Positions 1 to 8,545 are shown, counted from the first letter of the stretch. The stretch: 64,000 bases of DNA from Lachnospiraceae bacterium (GCA_017431345.1 JAFRLH010000041.1:1-64000), one strand, 5' to 3'. Notes: generated by a model not told the origin, from the letters alone. Made by a program: numbers and translations.

Positions 1-1
1 A

Positions 2-109
2 ATCCAGGAAAGAAGATACCCGAAGTACCGCTTTTTAGCGGACCAGGAAGAATGCTTGCGACACTGCCCTTTTGGGCAAGCAGAAAAAAGCCCTTTTGAG
101 GGCTTATAA
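2..109 (+). CDS. C-terminal 35 residues of an unidentified protein, possibly a transposase tail (partial)
   Basis: An open frame enters from the left edge and ends at TAA 107-109. It encodes a basic, Cys-containing tail (...YPKYRFLADQEECLRHC...). Three short palindromes lie in or just after it (65-78, 89-104, 112-134), an arrangement like the right end of IS200/IS605-type elements. I cannot see any catalytic motif because only the tail is present, so the transposase reading is an inference from the hairpin-rich end. It could equally be the end of another small protein. Confidence 0.4.
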   Translation: MQERRYPKYRFLADQEECLRHCPFGQAEKSPFEGL

Positions 110-134
110 GAAACCACCAGTTGAACTGGTGGTT
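65..134. repeat. Cluster of three short palindromes, possible insertion-element end
   Basis: TGCCC-TTTT-GGGCA is at 65-78, AGCCCT-TTTG-AGGGCT at 89-104, and an 11-bp-arm palindrome (AACCACCAGTT / AACTGGTGGTT) at 112-134. The middle one is preceded by an A-run and so could also act as an intrinsic terminator on the minus strand. The last palindrome lies 10 bases before the next gene's first ATG. Similar subterminal hairpins mark IS200/IS605 ends, but neither the left end nor a target site is visible. Confidence 0.45.
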
Positions 135-144
135 GATCACTTAG

Positions 145-1269
145 ATGGAAGAGACTAAGAAAAAGATCGCAACAGAAGAATGGCTGTTCCTGCTATGCTA
201 TGGAGTATGGTTCTTCTTCTGTTGCCTGTATTTTACAAAATATAGGAAAATGTTTCCGATCGCCGAGTATGGCAGTCTGCTCTGTTGGCTTTCCGCACCG
301 CTTTTGGTTTACAGAGCAGTCGTAAACAGGAAACTGTTTACACTGTCCGAATGGCTGCCTGCGATTGCCTTTATTGCTGTTTCCTTTTTGGTCGCGTACC
401 ATTCCGGAAGTCATAAAATGCCTGCCTACAGTATGTGGATCGTGGCTGCTTCCTATGTGGATAAAAAGCGGATCCTGAAGGTTTCCTTCTGGATCATGCT
501 GAGCTGTGTTGTATTAACTGTCGGAGGCTCTCTCCTGGGGATCCTTCCCAGTATTGTAAAAGAATCCCTTACAAGGACAAGAATGGAGCTGGGCTATAAT
601 TTTACAAGTTTCTGCAGTCATCATGTTCTGTTTCTTTCGATCCTGTTCGTAGCTGTGAGGGGAAAGGTAAGATACCCTGAACTGGCGCTGCTTCTGCTTG
701 CAAATTATGCAGTCTTTAAAGCTACTGATACCAGGGTGGATTTTGTCCTTGCCGTAAGCATTCTGCCGGTTCTGTATTTATTGCTGCATATCAAGCTTGA
801 ACCGTTAATGGATGGCTTTCCGGTCTTGTTCTTTGTCATGCCATTTCTGCTTGCTGTGATATCGTTTTCTGCGCATTATTTCTATAATGAGGAAAATGAG
901 CTGTTTGCTGCTGCAAATCAGCTGCTGAACAAAAGGCTCATGTTCGGCAACCGGGCCATGAATTACTATCCCTACATGCTGTTTGGTCAGAAAACATATC
1001 ACAATCTAAATGGAGAATACTTTTTTATAGATAATTATTATGTACGGACGATATTCAAGACTGGATTGATCTTCCCCCTGTTTATCTGGGGAGGCTTTTC
1101 CAAGGCAATCTACAGGTTCTGCAAACAACATGAGAGGGCGCTGCTTCTGGCGCTGTTCGCCATGCTTCTTCACGGTCTCATTGATCCGGAGCTGGGGGAT
1201 ATCCGATGGAATCCGTTTATCTTTTATGTAAGCAGTCTGTTTGAAAATGAGCAGAGGATGAAACTATGA
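145..1269 (+). CDS. Multi-pass membrane polysaccharide polymerase (Wzy/O-antigen polymerase-like)
   Basis: This is a 374-residue integral membrane protein with about ten hydrophobic segments and short basic loops. The layout is typical of Wzy-type polymerases that link lipid-carried repeat units into a capsule or exopolysaccharide. A C-terminal motif region (LHGLIDPELGD, then RWNPFIF) resembles Gram-positive polymerases, but the family is too divergent for a residue-level assignment. The stop overlaps the next ATG (ATGA), so it is co-translated with the chain-length factor, which supports the polysaccharide role. No ribosome-binding site precedes ATG 145, and an insertion-element-like palindrome ends 10 bases upstream. 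The original 5' end may therefore have been displaced. Confidence 0.65.
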   Translation: MEETKKKIATEEWLFLLCYGVWFFFCCLYFTKYRKMFPIAEYGSLLCWLSAPLLVYRAVVNRKLFTLSEWLPAIAFIAVSFLVAYHSGSHKMPAYSMWIVAASYVDKKRILKVSFWIMLSCVVLTVGGSLLGILPSIVKESLTRTRMELGYNFTSFCSHHVLFLSILFVAVRGKVRYPELALLLLANYAVFKATDTRVDFVLAVSILPVLYLLLHIKLEPLMDGFPVLFFVMPFLLAVISFSAHYFYNEENELFAAANQLLNKRLMFGNRAMNYYPYMLFGQKTYHNLNGEYFFIDNYYVRTIFKTGLIFPLFIWGGFSKAIYRFCKQHERALLLALFAMLLHGLIDPELGDIRWNPFIFYVSSLFENEQRMKL

Positions 1270-2681
1270 TTTATAAATTTGACAGAAAATACATTCATCA
1301 CAGACGGATCCTGCTGTTTATTGCCCTGCACTGGATCGTGATTTTTCTGATCGCCGGCGCATGTTTTTTCTTTGCCGCTGCTAAAAATTACCGCGATACG
1401 AAGATCAAAAGAGCGGTGATGCAGGAGAAATATCCGGACGGCTATAAAACTGTGACTTATAAGGTGGATGCCCTGGAGAAATCGACGCTGCAGAATTATG
1501 TTACCCAGAAAACGAGGCTGGATAAGCAGGAAGAGTACAATAAGAAAGCCGTTTTCATGAACATAGACTATCGGAATATTCCTTATGTGACCGGAAGATT
1601 TTCCATTAAGACACCGCTTCAGAATTTTACTTATGATGAGGCAGTCACAGAATTGATCGGCTATATGAAATCGAATGATGTTATGCAGGCGATTTCAAAG
1701 ATGATGAACAACAAAGGATATGATTACGGTGCGTCAAATATAAGGGAATTGGTCACCTTTGCCAAAGACGGGCAGAATCTTGTCGTTACGGTCATGACGC
1801 CGGACGCAGAAGCGTCGGAAGAGCTGTTTTCCTCAACCTTATTGTATCTTAGCAGTACGGTCGTCACAAAGGTGTCGGAGGCAAGAGGAAAATTTGTTTT
1901 GAAAAAACTCCAGTCCTATTCTTATACAGCCTCCACATTGTCTGTCAGAGATACCCAGGAAGCGTACGTGAACAGGGCAAATTCATTCTCAACTCAAGTC
2001 GCCAATATACTGGATCAGATCGAAAGCAATCCGAAACAGTATTATAAAAAGTGGGTGGATTCTGATGTGGCTCTTGGGGAGCCGGTCAGCGTAAAGGAAA
2101 AGATCGATCTTCCTGTTGTATCGAAACGGAAAGCGGTAAAGAAAGGGATCCGCGTCGGAGCGGCAGGACTTGCCGCAGCCATGATCCTGTTTGCCATTAT
2201 GTTCTGGTGCAGCAATAAGATCTGGAGCATTTACGATATTACGGATTCCTTCAGCATTCCCGGATTGGGGGAGTGGAGCGCAGACCGGAAAAAGAAAGTG
2301 CATAAGCATGGAAGGTTCCTGTGGAAAGCAGACAGCACTTTAAAACGCAACTCGATCTTGTCAGATGAGGAACTGAAATTCCAGCTTGAAAGTTTTCTGC
2401 CGGATAAGACAGGGGAACTGCTGGTGATCTCGGATGCATTTTCCCGTGATTCTGCTTTTGCCGTATCCTTTTCAGAACAGTTTTCAGATATTGCGTCGGC
2501 TATTAAAGTCCTTTCTTATGATGATCTGCTGAAAGGAGACTGCAGGGATATTTTGGAGAAAGCAGAAGCCATCGTGCTTATGGAACCGGCAGGAAAGACC
2601 TCTTTCTCCAGACTGGAGAAAGGGTTGCTGAGAATATTCCATTTTCATGAGAAGATTGCCGGCGCAGTTGTCGTCTGCTGA
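1266..2681 (+). CDS. Wzz/CapA-type polysaccharide chain-length protein with degenerate kinase-like C-terminus
   Basis: This 471-residue protein has a hydrophobic segment near residues 15-38, a long extracytoplasmic region and a second transmembrane segment near 293-315, the two-TM plan of polysaccharide copolymerases. After it comes an alpha/beta tail (about 370-471) where a BY-kinase would lie. The expected Walker A P-loop is absent: the strand-turn reads VISDAF-SRDSAF. No tyrosine-rich tail is present either. It probably sets chain length or couples export without kinase activity, and any kinase would be encoded elsewhere. Translation is coupled to the upstream polymerase by a 4-base overlap. 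Family assignment rests on topology and context, since identity is low. Confidence 0.6.
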   Translation: MIYKFDRKYIHHRRILLFIALHWIVIFLIAGACFFFAAAKNYRDTKIKRAVMQEKYPDGYKTVTYKVDALEKSTLQNYVTQKTRLDKQEEYNKKAVFMNIDYRNIPYVTGRFSIKTPLQNFTYDEAVTELIGYMKSNDVMQAISKMMNNKGYDYGASNIRELVTFAKDGQNLVVTVMTPDAEASEELFSSTLLYLSSTVVTKVSEARGKFVLKKLQSYSYTASTLSVRDTQEAYVNRANSFSTQVANILDQIESNPKQYYKKWVDSDVALGEPVSVKEKIDLPVVSKRKAVKKGIRVGAAGLAAAMILFAIMFWCSNKIWSIYDITDSFSIPGLGEWSADRKKKVHKHGRFLWKADSTLKRNSILSDEELKFQLESFLPDKTGELLVISDAFSRDSAFAVSFSEQFSDIASAIKVLSYDDLLKGDCRDILEKAEAIVLMEPAGKTSFSRLEKGLLRIFHFHEKIAGAVVVC

Positions 2682-2706
2682 TTCCCTGTCAAATACTCTG
2701 AACAAT

Positions 2707-2786
2707 AAAAAAGAACGGATGACTGCAGGTACCTCCCTCCTGATTTCTCGGGAAAGCGGGTAAACAATCGTCCGTTCTTTTCTTTT
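2707..2786. terminator. Bidirectional terminator between convergent polysaccharide genes
   Basis: The arms AAAGAACGGATGA (about 2710-2722) and TCGTCCGTTCTTT (about 2768-2780) pair with one G-U. A-runs and T-runs lie on both sides, so the hairpin can end transcription from both strands. The loop of about 45 bases is long and has its own weak pairing. Confidence 0.7.
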
Positions 2787-4041
2787 ATCCGTTTTTCAGT
2801 TTTCCGGGCAGCCACATCAGCGCATGCCCGAGACGGTATGAATTTGACTGAAGCGTATCCTCGAGCTTTTTCTGAACTTTTTCAAGATCCTGACGGAGTC
2901 TTTGATTTTCTTCTTTCAGCCTGTTCATCTCCTGCAGCTGTATTTCAGCCTCCTTAAGGGCTTTTCCGGCCGTTTTCAGATCGCTTCCCGCTTTCGCGGC
3001 TTTTTGTTTCTGGTGAATTCTTTTGGCATTTGCTTCTGTTAATTTGATGTAGGTGTAATGAAACAGGTAAGCCATGAAATCGGCGGGAGAATCAGTTTTC
3101 AAATGTTGGAGACATTCATAATGCCAGGGATTATAAAAATCTTCCTGGGATACCTCATTGAGAGAAAGCCGCTCGATCCCTGTTTCTTTCAGATATTGTA
3201 CAGACCTGAAAAATGATTCGGAGGAACTGCTTCCATTCCGCAGCATGTAAATAATATTTACCATAGCCCTGTTCAAAAAACTCTTTTTCGGGAATATATC
3301 TCGTCTGATCAATTCATCATGGATGTCGATCAGAACATTAATGGCATCCTCCGGAGCTTTTCCGGTCGAACCGACCAATGAGGATTCCTGGTTTTTCCGG
3401 TAGACCATCAGAGGCTCTTTGACAATCGTGATCGTATCAGCAATCGCGATAGCGCATTCAACAAAGAACATATCGTTCCCGTTGCGGACAGGTTGGAACT
3501 GCAGTCCGCTCTTACGTACAAAATCCCGCAGAAACAGTTTGTTCCAGGGAGCGGTATTGATAATGTTAAAGATGATATCCGATTCGGTCTTGCCGGAGAA
3601 AGGAATGGATGCGGGTTTATGCTTTTTAGAGAGATACATTCCGCCGGTTGTTTCGAAACCGATTCCATCATAATACTGATTCGCATCACAAAGACAGATG
3701 TCTGCCTGATCTTCTTCCGCCTTCCGGTACATCTTCTCCAAAGCTTCCGGATAGAAATAATCATCTGAATCCCAGAACGCCAGATATTTGCCGGAGGCAT
3801 GGCTCATGCCGTTGTTCCGGGCTACACCGGCGTATAGATTCTGCTGATGAAAGATCCGGAAACGGTTGTCAGAAGCAGCATATTCTTCAAGGATGGAAGG
3901 AGAAGCGTCCGTTGAACCGTCATCCACGCAGAGGATCTCGATTTCCTGCAGTGTCTGGGCCGCAACGCTGTCAAGACACTGCCGCAGGTGTTTTTCGGCA
4001 TTATAAACGGGAATGATTACTGATACTTTAATGCTGCACAT
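2785..4041 (-). CDS. Family 2 glycosyltransferase with C-terminal coiled coil
   Basis: This 418-residue protein has an N-terminal GT-A fold of family GT2. It opens with VSVIIPVYNAEKHL, followed by VDDGSTDAS (about 39-47) and the metal-binding DSDD motif near residue 90. Such enzymes transfer a sugar from a nucleotide donor during assembly of surface polysaccharides or teichoic-acid-like glycans at the membrane. Residues about 345-400 form a Glu/Lys/Gln-rich predicted coiled coil, perhaps for oligomerisation or complex assembly. Start ATG 4041 follows a GGGAGA site. It is convergent with the polymerase/chain-length pair, so it belongs to the same polysaccharide neighbourhood but not the same transcript. 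Sugar specificity cannot be read. Confidence 0.85.
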   Translation of the reverse strand: MCSIKVSVIIPVYNAEKHLRQCLDSVAAQTLQEIEILCVDDGSTDASPSILEEYAASDNRFRIFHQQNLYAGVARNNGMSHASGKYLAFWDSDDYFYPEALEKMYRKAEEDQADICLCDANQYYDGIGFETTGGMYLSKKHKPASIPFSGKTESDIIFNIINTAPWNKLFLRDFVRKSGLQFQPVRNGNDMFFVECAIAIADTITIVKEPLMVYRKNQESSLVGSTGKAPEDAINVLIDIHDELIRRDIFPKKSFLNRAMVNIIYMLRNGSSSSESFFRSVQYLKETGIERLSLNEVSQEDFYNPWHYECLQHLKTDSPADFMAYLFHYTYIKLTEANAKRIHQKQKAAKAGSDLKTAGKALKEAEIQLQEMNRLKEENQRLRQDLEKVQKKLEDTLQSNSYRLGHALMWLPGKLKNG

Positions 4042-4054
4042 AGTATTTCTCCCA

Positions 4055-4085
4055 AAACTTCAGCGGATCACAGGATCCGCTGGTT
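4055..4085 (-). terminator. Probable terminator after pyrBI
   Basis: The perfect 9-bp arms CAGCGGATC (4061-4069) and GATCCGCTG (4074-4082) form a tight hairpin. On the minus strand they are followed by AAGTTTTGGG. The T-run is short, so efficiency is uncertain. It lies just after pyrI and before the glycosyltransferase start. Confidence 0.55.
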
Positions 4086-4108
4086 TGCTGCAGTGACGGA
4101 AGGCGGAT

Positions 4109-4531
4109 TTACCTTCCTGCTTTCTGGTCACAGTAAATGCATCTGTAGACCCGGTTCTTCCGGTCCACCAGACGGAAGATATGATCGATCTCCTGCTCGG
4201 TGGAAGTGATGCATCTCGGATTTTTGCACTTCGCGACATTGACGATCTTCTCGGGAAGCTCCAGCTTCTTTTTTTCAACGGTCTTTCCGTCTTCGATAAT
4301 GTTAACCGTAATATCCGGATCCAGATAGCCGAGCACATCCAGATCTACATCGATACGATCGTTGATCTTGATGATATCCTTCGTGCCGTATTTGGTGCTT
4401 TTGGCGCGGCGCATGATGGCGACTGTACAGTCCAGATCGTCCAGATGAAGGTATTCATACACCTGCATGGATTTTCCGGCTTTGATATGATCCAGAACGA
4501 TTCCCTTTTCTATGGAGTCAACTTTAAGCAT
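4109..4531 (-). CDS. pyrI: Aspartate carbamoyltransferase regulatory chain
   Basis: This 140-residue PyrI chain binds nucleotide effectors and associates with PyrB trimers. The C-terminal zinc domain is intact, with C102, C107, C131 and C134 (CKNPRC ... CIYC). The N-terminal allosteric domain carries the expected beta-strand pattern (LDDLDCTVAIMRR, GTKDIIKI). It lies 51 bases after pyrB on the same strand and is clearly co-transcribed. A separate PyrI means the enzyme is probably the allosteric class B dodecamer, so pyrimidine synthesis is controlled at enzyme level by CTP/ATP. Start ATG 4531 is preceded by GAAAGGAAA. Confidence 0.95.
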   Translation of the reverse strand: MLKVDSIEKGIVLDHIKAGKSMQVYEYLHLDDLDCTVAIMRRAKSTKYGTKDIIKINDRIDVDLDVLGYLDPDITVNIIEDGKTVEKKKLELPEKIVNVAKCKNPRCITSTEQEIDHIFRLVDRKNRVYRCIYCDQKAGR

Positions 4532-4582
4532 GTCTGTTTCCTTTCCGAATTGAATAAATAAACGTTCGCAGCGCGAAGAATA

Positions 4583-5500
4583 TCAGAGAGAGAGCCCGAG
4601 CAGCTTCATGATAAGTGCTTTTCTTACGATCTTGCCGTATTCCGCCTGTTTGAAATACAGCGCACGGGGATCGGCATCGACTTTCACGGAGATCTCGTTG
4701 ACTCTGGGAAGCGGATGCAGGATCTTCAGGGATTCCTTTGCGTGCACGAGTTTTTCGGGATCCAGGATATAGGAATCCTTCAGCCTGATATAGTCCGCTT
4801 CGTTGAAGAACCGCTCTTTCTGGACTCTTGTCATATACAGGATATCCAGTTCGGGCATGACATCCTCCATACGCTCGACTTCAGTATAATCGGCTCCCTT
4901 GGCATCCAGTACTTCGTCCTTGATATAATCAGGAATACGCAGTTCGGCGGGAGAGATCAGGATGAACCGGATGTTTTCATATCTGGAAAGCTGTTTGATC
5001 AGTGAGTGTACGGTGCGGCCGAATTTCAGATCTCCGCAGAATCCGATCGTAAGATCCGAGAGTTTTCCGGTCTCTTCCTTGATGGTAAGCAGGTCTGTCA
5101 GGGTCTGGGTAGGATGTAGATGGCCGCCGTCGCCTGCATTGATGACGGGGATATCCGCATTCATGGCTGCTACCAGCGGTGCACCTTCCTTGGGATGTCT
5201 CATGGCGATAACATCCGCATATTTCGATACTGTTCTTGCAGTATCTGCAACGCTCTCGCCCTTTGCGGTGGAACTGGAATCCGCGGTCGAAAAGCCAAGG
5301 ACAGAGCCGCCGAGCTCCAGCATGGCCGCTTCAAAGCTGAGCCGTGTCCGGGTGCTGGGTTCGTAGAAAAGGGTGGCGAGCTTTTTGCCGTCAGCGACAT
5401 GGGCGTATGCTTCTTTGTTCTTTATGATATCTTCTGCCAGCGTAAGGATATCATCGATTTCAGACAAGGTCAGATCAGTGGGATCGATCAGATGTTTCAT
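4583..5500 (-). CDS. pyrB: Aspartate carbamoyltransferase catalytic chain
   Basis: This 305-residue enzyme joins carbamoyl phosphate and L-aspartate in the committed step of pyrimidine synthesis. The carbamoyl-phosphate loop STRTR is at residues 49-53, followed by HPTQ and HPLPR further along. ATG 5500 was preferred over the GTG 6 bases upstream because AGGAGG lies five bases before the ATG and overlaps the GTG. The gene is divergent from argF, so two carbamoyl-phosphate-consuming pathways start from one 166-base spacer. The transcript leader is only about 20 bases, too short for a PyrR-type attenuator, so control by PyrR in the leader is unlikely. Confidence 0.96.
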   Translation of the reverse strand: MKHLIDPTDLTLSEIDDILTLAEDIIKNKEAYAHVADGKKLATLFYEPSTRTRLSFEAAMLELGGSVLGFSTADSSSTAKGESVADTARTVSKYADVIAMRHPKEGAPLVAAMNADIPVINAGDGGHLHPTQTLTDLLTIKEETGKLSDLTIGFCGDLKFGRTVHSLIKQLSRYENIRFILISPAELRIPDYIKDEVLDAKGADYTEVERMEDVMPELDILYMTRVQKERFFNEADYIRLKDSYILDPEKLVHAKESLKILHPLPRVNEISVKVDADPRALYFKQAEYGKIVRKALIMKLLGLSL

Positions 5501-5526
5501 GAGCACCTCCTGATGTTGTTTTAAAA

Positions 5527-5555
5527 ATTATAAAGTCTTGCGTTTTTTTTGTAAA
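5527..5555 (-). promoter_or_regulatory. pyrBI promoter
   Basis: On the minus strand TTTACA (5550-5555) is separated by 17 bp from TATAAT (5527-5532). This is a near-consensus housekeeping sigma promoter that places the start about 20 bases before the pyrB ATG. Confidence 0.75.
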
Positions 5556-5579
5556 GGAGTTTCTTTGTGATGCAGTTTT

Positions 5580-5593
5580 TGAATAAATATTCA
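5580..5593. promoter_or_regulatory. ARG box (arginine repressor operator)
   Basis: TGAATA-AA-TATTCA is a perfect 6-bp inverted repeat that matches the core of ArgR/AhrC boxes. It lies 8 bases upstream of the argF -35 and about 25 bases from the pyrB -35. argR itself is 10 bases downstream of argF, so autoregulated arginine repression is expected. A weaker related sequence lies near 5634-5649. Confidence 0.7.
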
Positions 5594-5600
5594 TTCTCTC

Positions 5601-5629
5601 TTGAATTATCGGGGCATAAGTGATAAAAT
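5601..5629 (+). promoter_or_regulatory. argF-argR promoter
   Basis: TTGAAT (5601-5606), a 17-bp spacer and TAAAAT (5624-5629) lie about 38 bases before the argF start, immediately after the ARG box. Confidence 0.65.
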
Positions 5630-5666
5630 CGCTGATAAATATTAATGATTTGACAGGGAGGTCTTT

Positions 5667-6659
5667 ATGGGAATAAATCTTAGCGGCAGGAGCTTTCTGA
5701 AACTTCTTGATTTTACGCCGGAGGAAATGAGATATCTGCTGGATCTTTCGGCAGATTTTAAGAGGATGAAGCGCTGCGGCACACCGCACAGATATCTGGA
5801 GGGGAAGAATATCGTTCTCCTGTTTGAAAAAACATCCACCAGAACCCGCTGTGCATTCGAAGTGGCCGGTATGGATCTGGGAATGGGCGTCACTTATCTG
5901 GATCCCGGCAGTTCACAGATGGGAAAGAAGGAGAGCATTTCCGATACTGCAAAAGTACTGGGACGTATGTATGACGGCATCGAATTTCGCGGCTTTTCCC
6001 AGGAACATGTGGAAGAACTCGCAAAGAGCTCCGGCGTACCTGTCTGGAACGGCCTTACCGACAGTTTTCATCCGACACAGATCCTGGCTGATCTGCTGAC
6101 AATTGAAGAAAAATTCGGCGGATTAAAGGGCGTCCGGTTTACTTTCATGGGGGATGCCAGGAACAATATGGGAAATTCTCTGATGGTCGGCTGTGCGAAG
6201 ATGGGGCTTCATTTTACGGCCTGTGCACCGGCAGAACTCTTCCCTGATGAAAAGCTGGTGGAAGAGTGCCGCAGGATCGCAAAGAAGACCGGAGGAAGCA
6301 TCCGGCTGACGGACGATGTCGCGGTAGGCGCGGGCGGCGCAGATGTCATCTATACGGACGTATGGGTTTCTCTCGGTGAGCCGGATGATGTATGGGAGCA
6401 GAGGATCTCTCTGCTGAAGCGCTATCAGGTGAACAGAAAGGTGATGAACTTTGCTGCGCCCGGTGCGCTCTTCATGCACTGCCTGCCTTCTTTCCACGAT
6501 CTGAATACAACGATCGGACAATCCATCAGTGAACGGTTTGGTATCGATGAAATGGAAGTGACGGATGAGGTATTCAATTCCAAAGCATCCGTTGTCTTTG
6601 ATGAAGCTGAGAACCGCATGCATACCATTAAAGCGGTGATGTATGCCACGCTGAAATGA
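5667..6659 (+). CDS. argF: Ornithine carbamoyltransferase
   Basis: This 330-residue enzyme makes citrulline from ornithine and carbamoyl phosphate. The carbamoyl-phosphate motif STRTR is at 57-61, HPTQ is near 133, and the catalytic-site motif MHCLP is near 272. Start ATG 5667 follows GGGAGG at good spacing. argR follows within 10 bases, so the pair forms a short operon. Length and motifs fit anabolic or catabolic OTCase equally well. The upstream ARG box and linkage to the repressor favour the biosynthetic gene, but no arcA/arcC is present to settle it. Confidence 0.93.
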   Translation: MGINLSGRSFLKLLDFTPEEMRYLLDLSADFKRMKRCGTPHRYLEGKNIVLLFEKTSTRTRCAFEVAGMDLGMGVTYLDPGSSQMGKKESISDTAKVLGRMYDGIEFRGFSQEHVEELAKSSGVPVWNGLTDSFHPTQILADLLTIEEKFGGLKGVRFTFMGDARNNMGNSLMVGCAKMGLHFTACAPAELFPDEKLVEECRRIAKKTGGSIRLTDDVAVGAGGADVIYTDVWVSLGEPDDVWEQRISLLKRYQVNRKVMNFAAPGALFMHCLPSFHDLNTTIGQSISERFGIDEMEVTDEVFNSKASVVFDEAENRMHTIKAVMYATLK

Positions 6660-6669
6660 GGATGAAAAG

Positions 6670-7146
6670 ATGGGGGAAGGACGTCAGGGAATCAATGAAC
6701 GGCGTGAAGTGATTCTCGGGATCATTGCAGAGGAAGCAGTCTACACACAGACGGAACTGATGCAGCTGCTGAAGACGCGGGGGTTTGCTGTTACGCAGGC
6801 TACTGTATCGAGAGATATCAGAGAACTCAAACTGGTCAAAAAACCGGATGCCGACGGCAGATCCGTATATTCGGTACCGGAAGTGCGGAATCCGGAAACC
6901 GTGACCGGATACGGCAGTGCATTCCCTTCCTTCGGAAACGCTGTGCTTTCCGTCAGCAGCGCCGGAAACATGGTAGTCATAAAGACCGGCGCAGGCATGG
7001 CGCAGGCAGTTTGTGCAGCATTGGACCGGACAAAGTGGGATGGTATTCTCGGCACCATAGCGGGAGAGGATACGATCTTTGCTGTTGCCATGACCGAAGA
7101 ACAGGCGAAAATGACAGCGGAACGTTTAAAGGATTTCTGGAAATAA
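6670..7146 (+). CDS. argR: Arginine repressor
   Basis: This is a 158-residue ArgR/AhrC protein. The N-terminal winged helix-turn-helix contains the conserved VTQATVSRDIRELKLVK segment (about 37-54). The C-terminal oligomerisation and arginine-binding domain carries the GTIAGEDTI motif typical of hexameric repressors. It is probably transcribed with argF from the ARG-box promoter, which would make it autoregulatory. The start follows TGAGG/GATGAAAAG. Nothing is missing relative to the family. Confidence 0.95.
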   Translation: MGEGRQGINERREVILGIIAEEAVYTQTELMQLLKTRGFAVTQATVSRDIRELKLVKKPDADGRSVYSVPEVRNPETVTGYGSAFPSFGNAVLSVSSAGNMVVIKTGAGMAQAVCAALDRTKWDGILGTIAGEDTIFAVAMTEEQAKMTAERLKDFWK

Positions 7147-7204
7147 AACAGGTATTCTGAGCATACGGTGCAACGGAAAGCAAAACCGCTTTCACAGGCT
7201 GAAA

Positions 7205-7254
7205 AAAGGACTCTGAATGGCAGTATAAGACCGCCGCTCAGAGTCCTCTTTTTT
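7205..7254. terminator. Bidirectional terminator between argR and the TRAP binding protein
   Basis: The 10-bp arms AGGACTCTGA (7207-7216) and TCAGAGTCCT (7238-7247) pair perfectly. A T-run follows on the plus strand and an A-run precedes it, so the convergent genes share the structure. Confidence 0.85.
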
Positions 7255-7266
7255 GCTTCCGCCGGA

Positions 7267-8439
7267 TTATTTTATGTCAAGTGCATTATAAAGCATGTCC
7301 ATAATTTCGCTGCCGGCACTTTTTTGAATGATCTCATAGACCGGTCCTGCATCTTCCCGCATTTTTGCATAATCTGTTTCCGTAAGATCAATCATTTGAA
7401 GACCTGCATCGGCAAGGGCCTGGAGATTTTCTTCGTTCTTCTGCCTGCATGTTTCATAGGTATAACCATCCAGTTCCGTTTCCCAGAGCCAGTCGATCAG
7501 GGCCTGATAATCCTTCGGCAGGCTGTCGTAAAAATCCTGATTCATGTATACGCCGGCCCAGGTTAAAACATGGTTTGTCCGAATGACATAGTTCAGCTGC
7601 TCCAAAAAGGTCGCGTTAACGATGGATTCATAGGGGGATTCCAGCGCATCCAGTGTCCCTTCCTGCAGAGCGGTGCTGATGTTTGCATAGGCGGTAGGCG
7701 TAGAGATGCATCCCCAGTCTTTCCAGTATTCCGTCGTCAAAGGACTTTCTGAGAAGCGGATCTTCAGCTGGAGATCTTTCAGTGCTTCATAATTTGCGGC
7801 TTTTTTACTGGAGAATGTCTCCCGGAATCCGGCGGGGACAAAAGACAGGACTTTGATATCGTTTTTCTGTTCGATAATGTTTTCCGTGTACTGACGGAGT
7901 TCCGTACCGCGTCCGAACAGCTGGTAAGCCTGTTCTATGTCTGTCATAAGACAGGGAGCATCAAAATACGCAAGCCGTTCATCGATGAAGTTCCCGGCAG
8001 TGCCGGTCACCATCTGAATGGTTCCGTCACGAACGCCCTGGATATTTTCAGCGGCAGATCCCATCTGACCGCCGGAATATACTGTTACAGTGATCCTGTC
8101 TTCCGACAGTTCCTCGATTCTCTCTTTGAACATCAGTGCAGCTTGATTGATTGCTGAAGACTCCGGTGAATTGTGGCACCAGATAATATTCACCTGATCG
8201 GTACTGGTCAGCACAGGGGCTTCTCCGTCAGCGGCGGGGGATGCGGTTTCCGCTTCCGCTGTCTCTGTCTCTTCCGGAACTGCTTCGGTCTCCTCTGCAG
8301 AAGCCTGTTCGGTCTCTTCTCCGGCTTGCGTCTCTGCAGAAACAGCTTCCGTCTCCCCGGCCGAAGAGGAACTTCCGCCGCAGGCGGTCATGGAAGCAGC
8401 CAGTACAAGTGCAAGTATCACTGCAGCGAATCTTTTCAT
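7267..8439 (-). CDS. TRAP-type C4-dicarboxylate transporter substrate-binding lipoprotein (DctP family)
   Basis: This 390-residue precursor has a lipoprotein signal: a hydrophobic stretch and then a lipobox ending at C20 (ASMTAC-GG). A low-complexity Glu/Thr/Ala linker (about 24-75) leads into a DctP-like domain with the GGQMGS and GTIQMVTGT segments and the TPTAYANISTALQEGTLDALESP region that contacts the ligand carboxylate in this family. ATG 8439 was chosen over the in-frame TTG 6 bases upstream because AGGAG lies 7 bases before it. No DctQ or DctM membrane subunits are nearby, so this is an orphan binding protein. Ligand unknown. Confidence 0.88.
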   Translation of the reverse strand: MKRFAAVILALVLAASMTACGGSSSSAGETEAVSAETQAGEETEQASAEETEAVPEETETAEAETASPAADGEAPVLTSTDQVNIIWCHNSPESSAINQAALMFKERIEELSEDRITVTVYSGGQMGSAAENIQGVRDGTIQMVTGTAGNFIDERLAYFDAPCLMTDIEQAYQLFGRGTELRQYTENIIEQKNDIKVLSFVPAGFRETFSSKKAANYEALKDLQLKIRFSESPLTTEYWKDWGCISTPTAYANISTALQEGTLDALESPYESIVNATFLEQLNYVIRTNHVLTWAGVYMNQDFYDSLPKDYQALIDWLWETELDGYTYETCRQKNEENLQALADAGLQMIDLTETDYAKMREDAGPVYEIIQKSAGSEIMDMLYNALDIK

Positions 8440-8473
8440 GGTCAATCTCCTATCTGAAGAAGTTTATACCCAG

Positions 8474-8502
8474 ATTGTATATCAACTGTCCGCATCTGTC
8501 AA
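8474..8502 (-). promoter_or_regulatory. Promoter of the TRAP binding protein gene
   Basis: Minus-strand TTGACA (8497-8502), a 17-bp spacer and TACAAT (8474-8479) sit about 35 bases before the start codon. The -35 is a consensus match. Confidence 0.78.
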
Positions 8503-8511
8503 AATTTCATT

Positions 8512-8545
8512 GAAAAAAGAGAACACCCGGAGGTGTTCCCTTTTT
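8512..8545. terminator. Terminator following hppA
   Basis: The arms GAACACC (8521-8527) and GGTGTTC (8532-8538) close a 4-base loop. There is an A-run on the left (a T-run for minus-strand transcripts coming from hppA) and T5 on the right. Confidence 0.8.

Noticed and set aside
2707-2786. T-box-like leader in the hairpin between the polysaccharide genes
   Set aside because: It lies between convergent gene ends, has no T-box sequence, and is simply a bidirectional terminator with a long loop.
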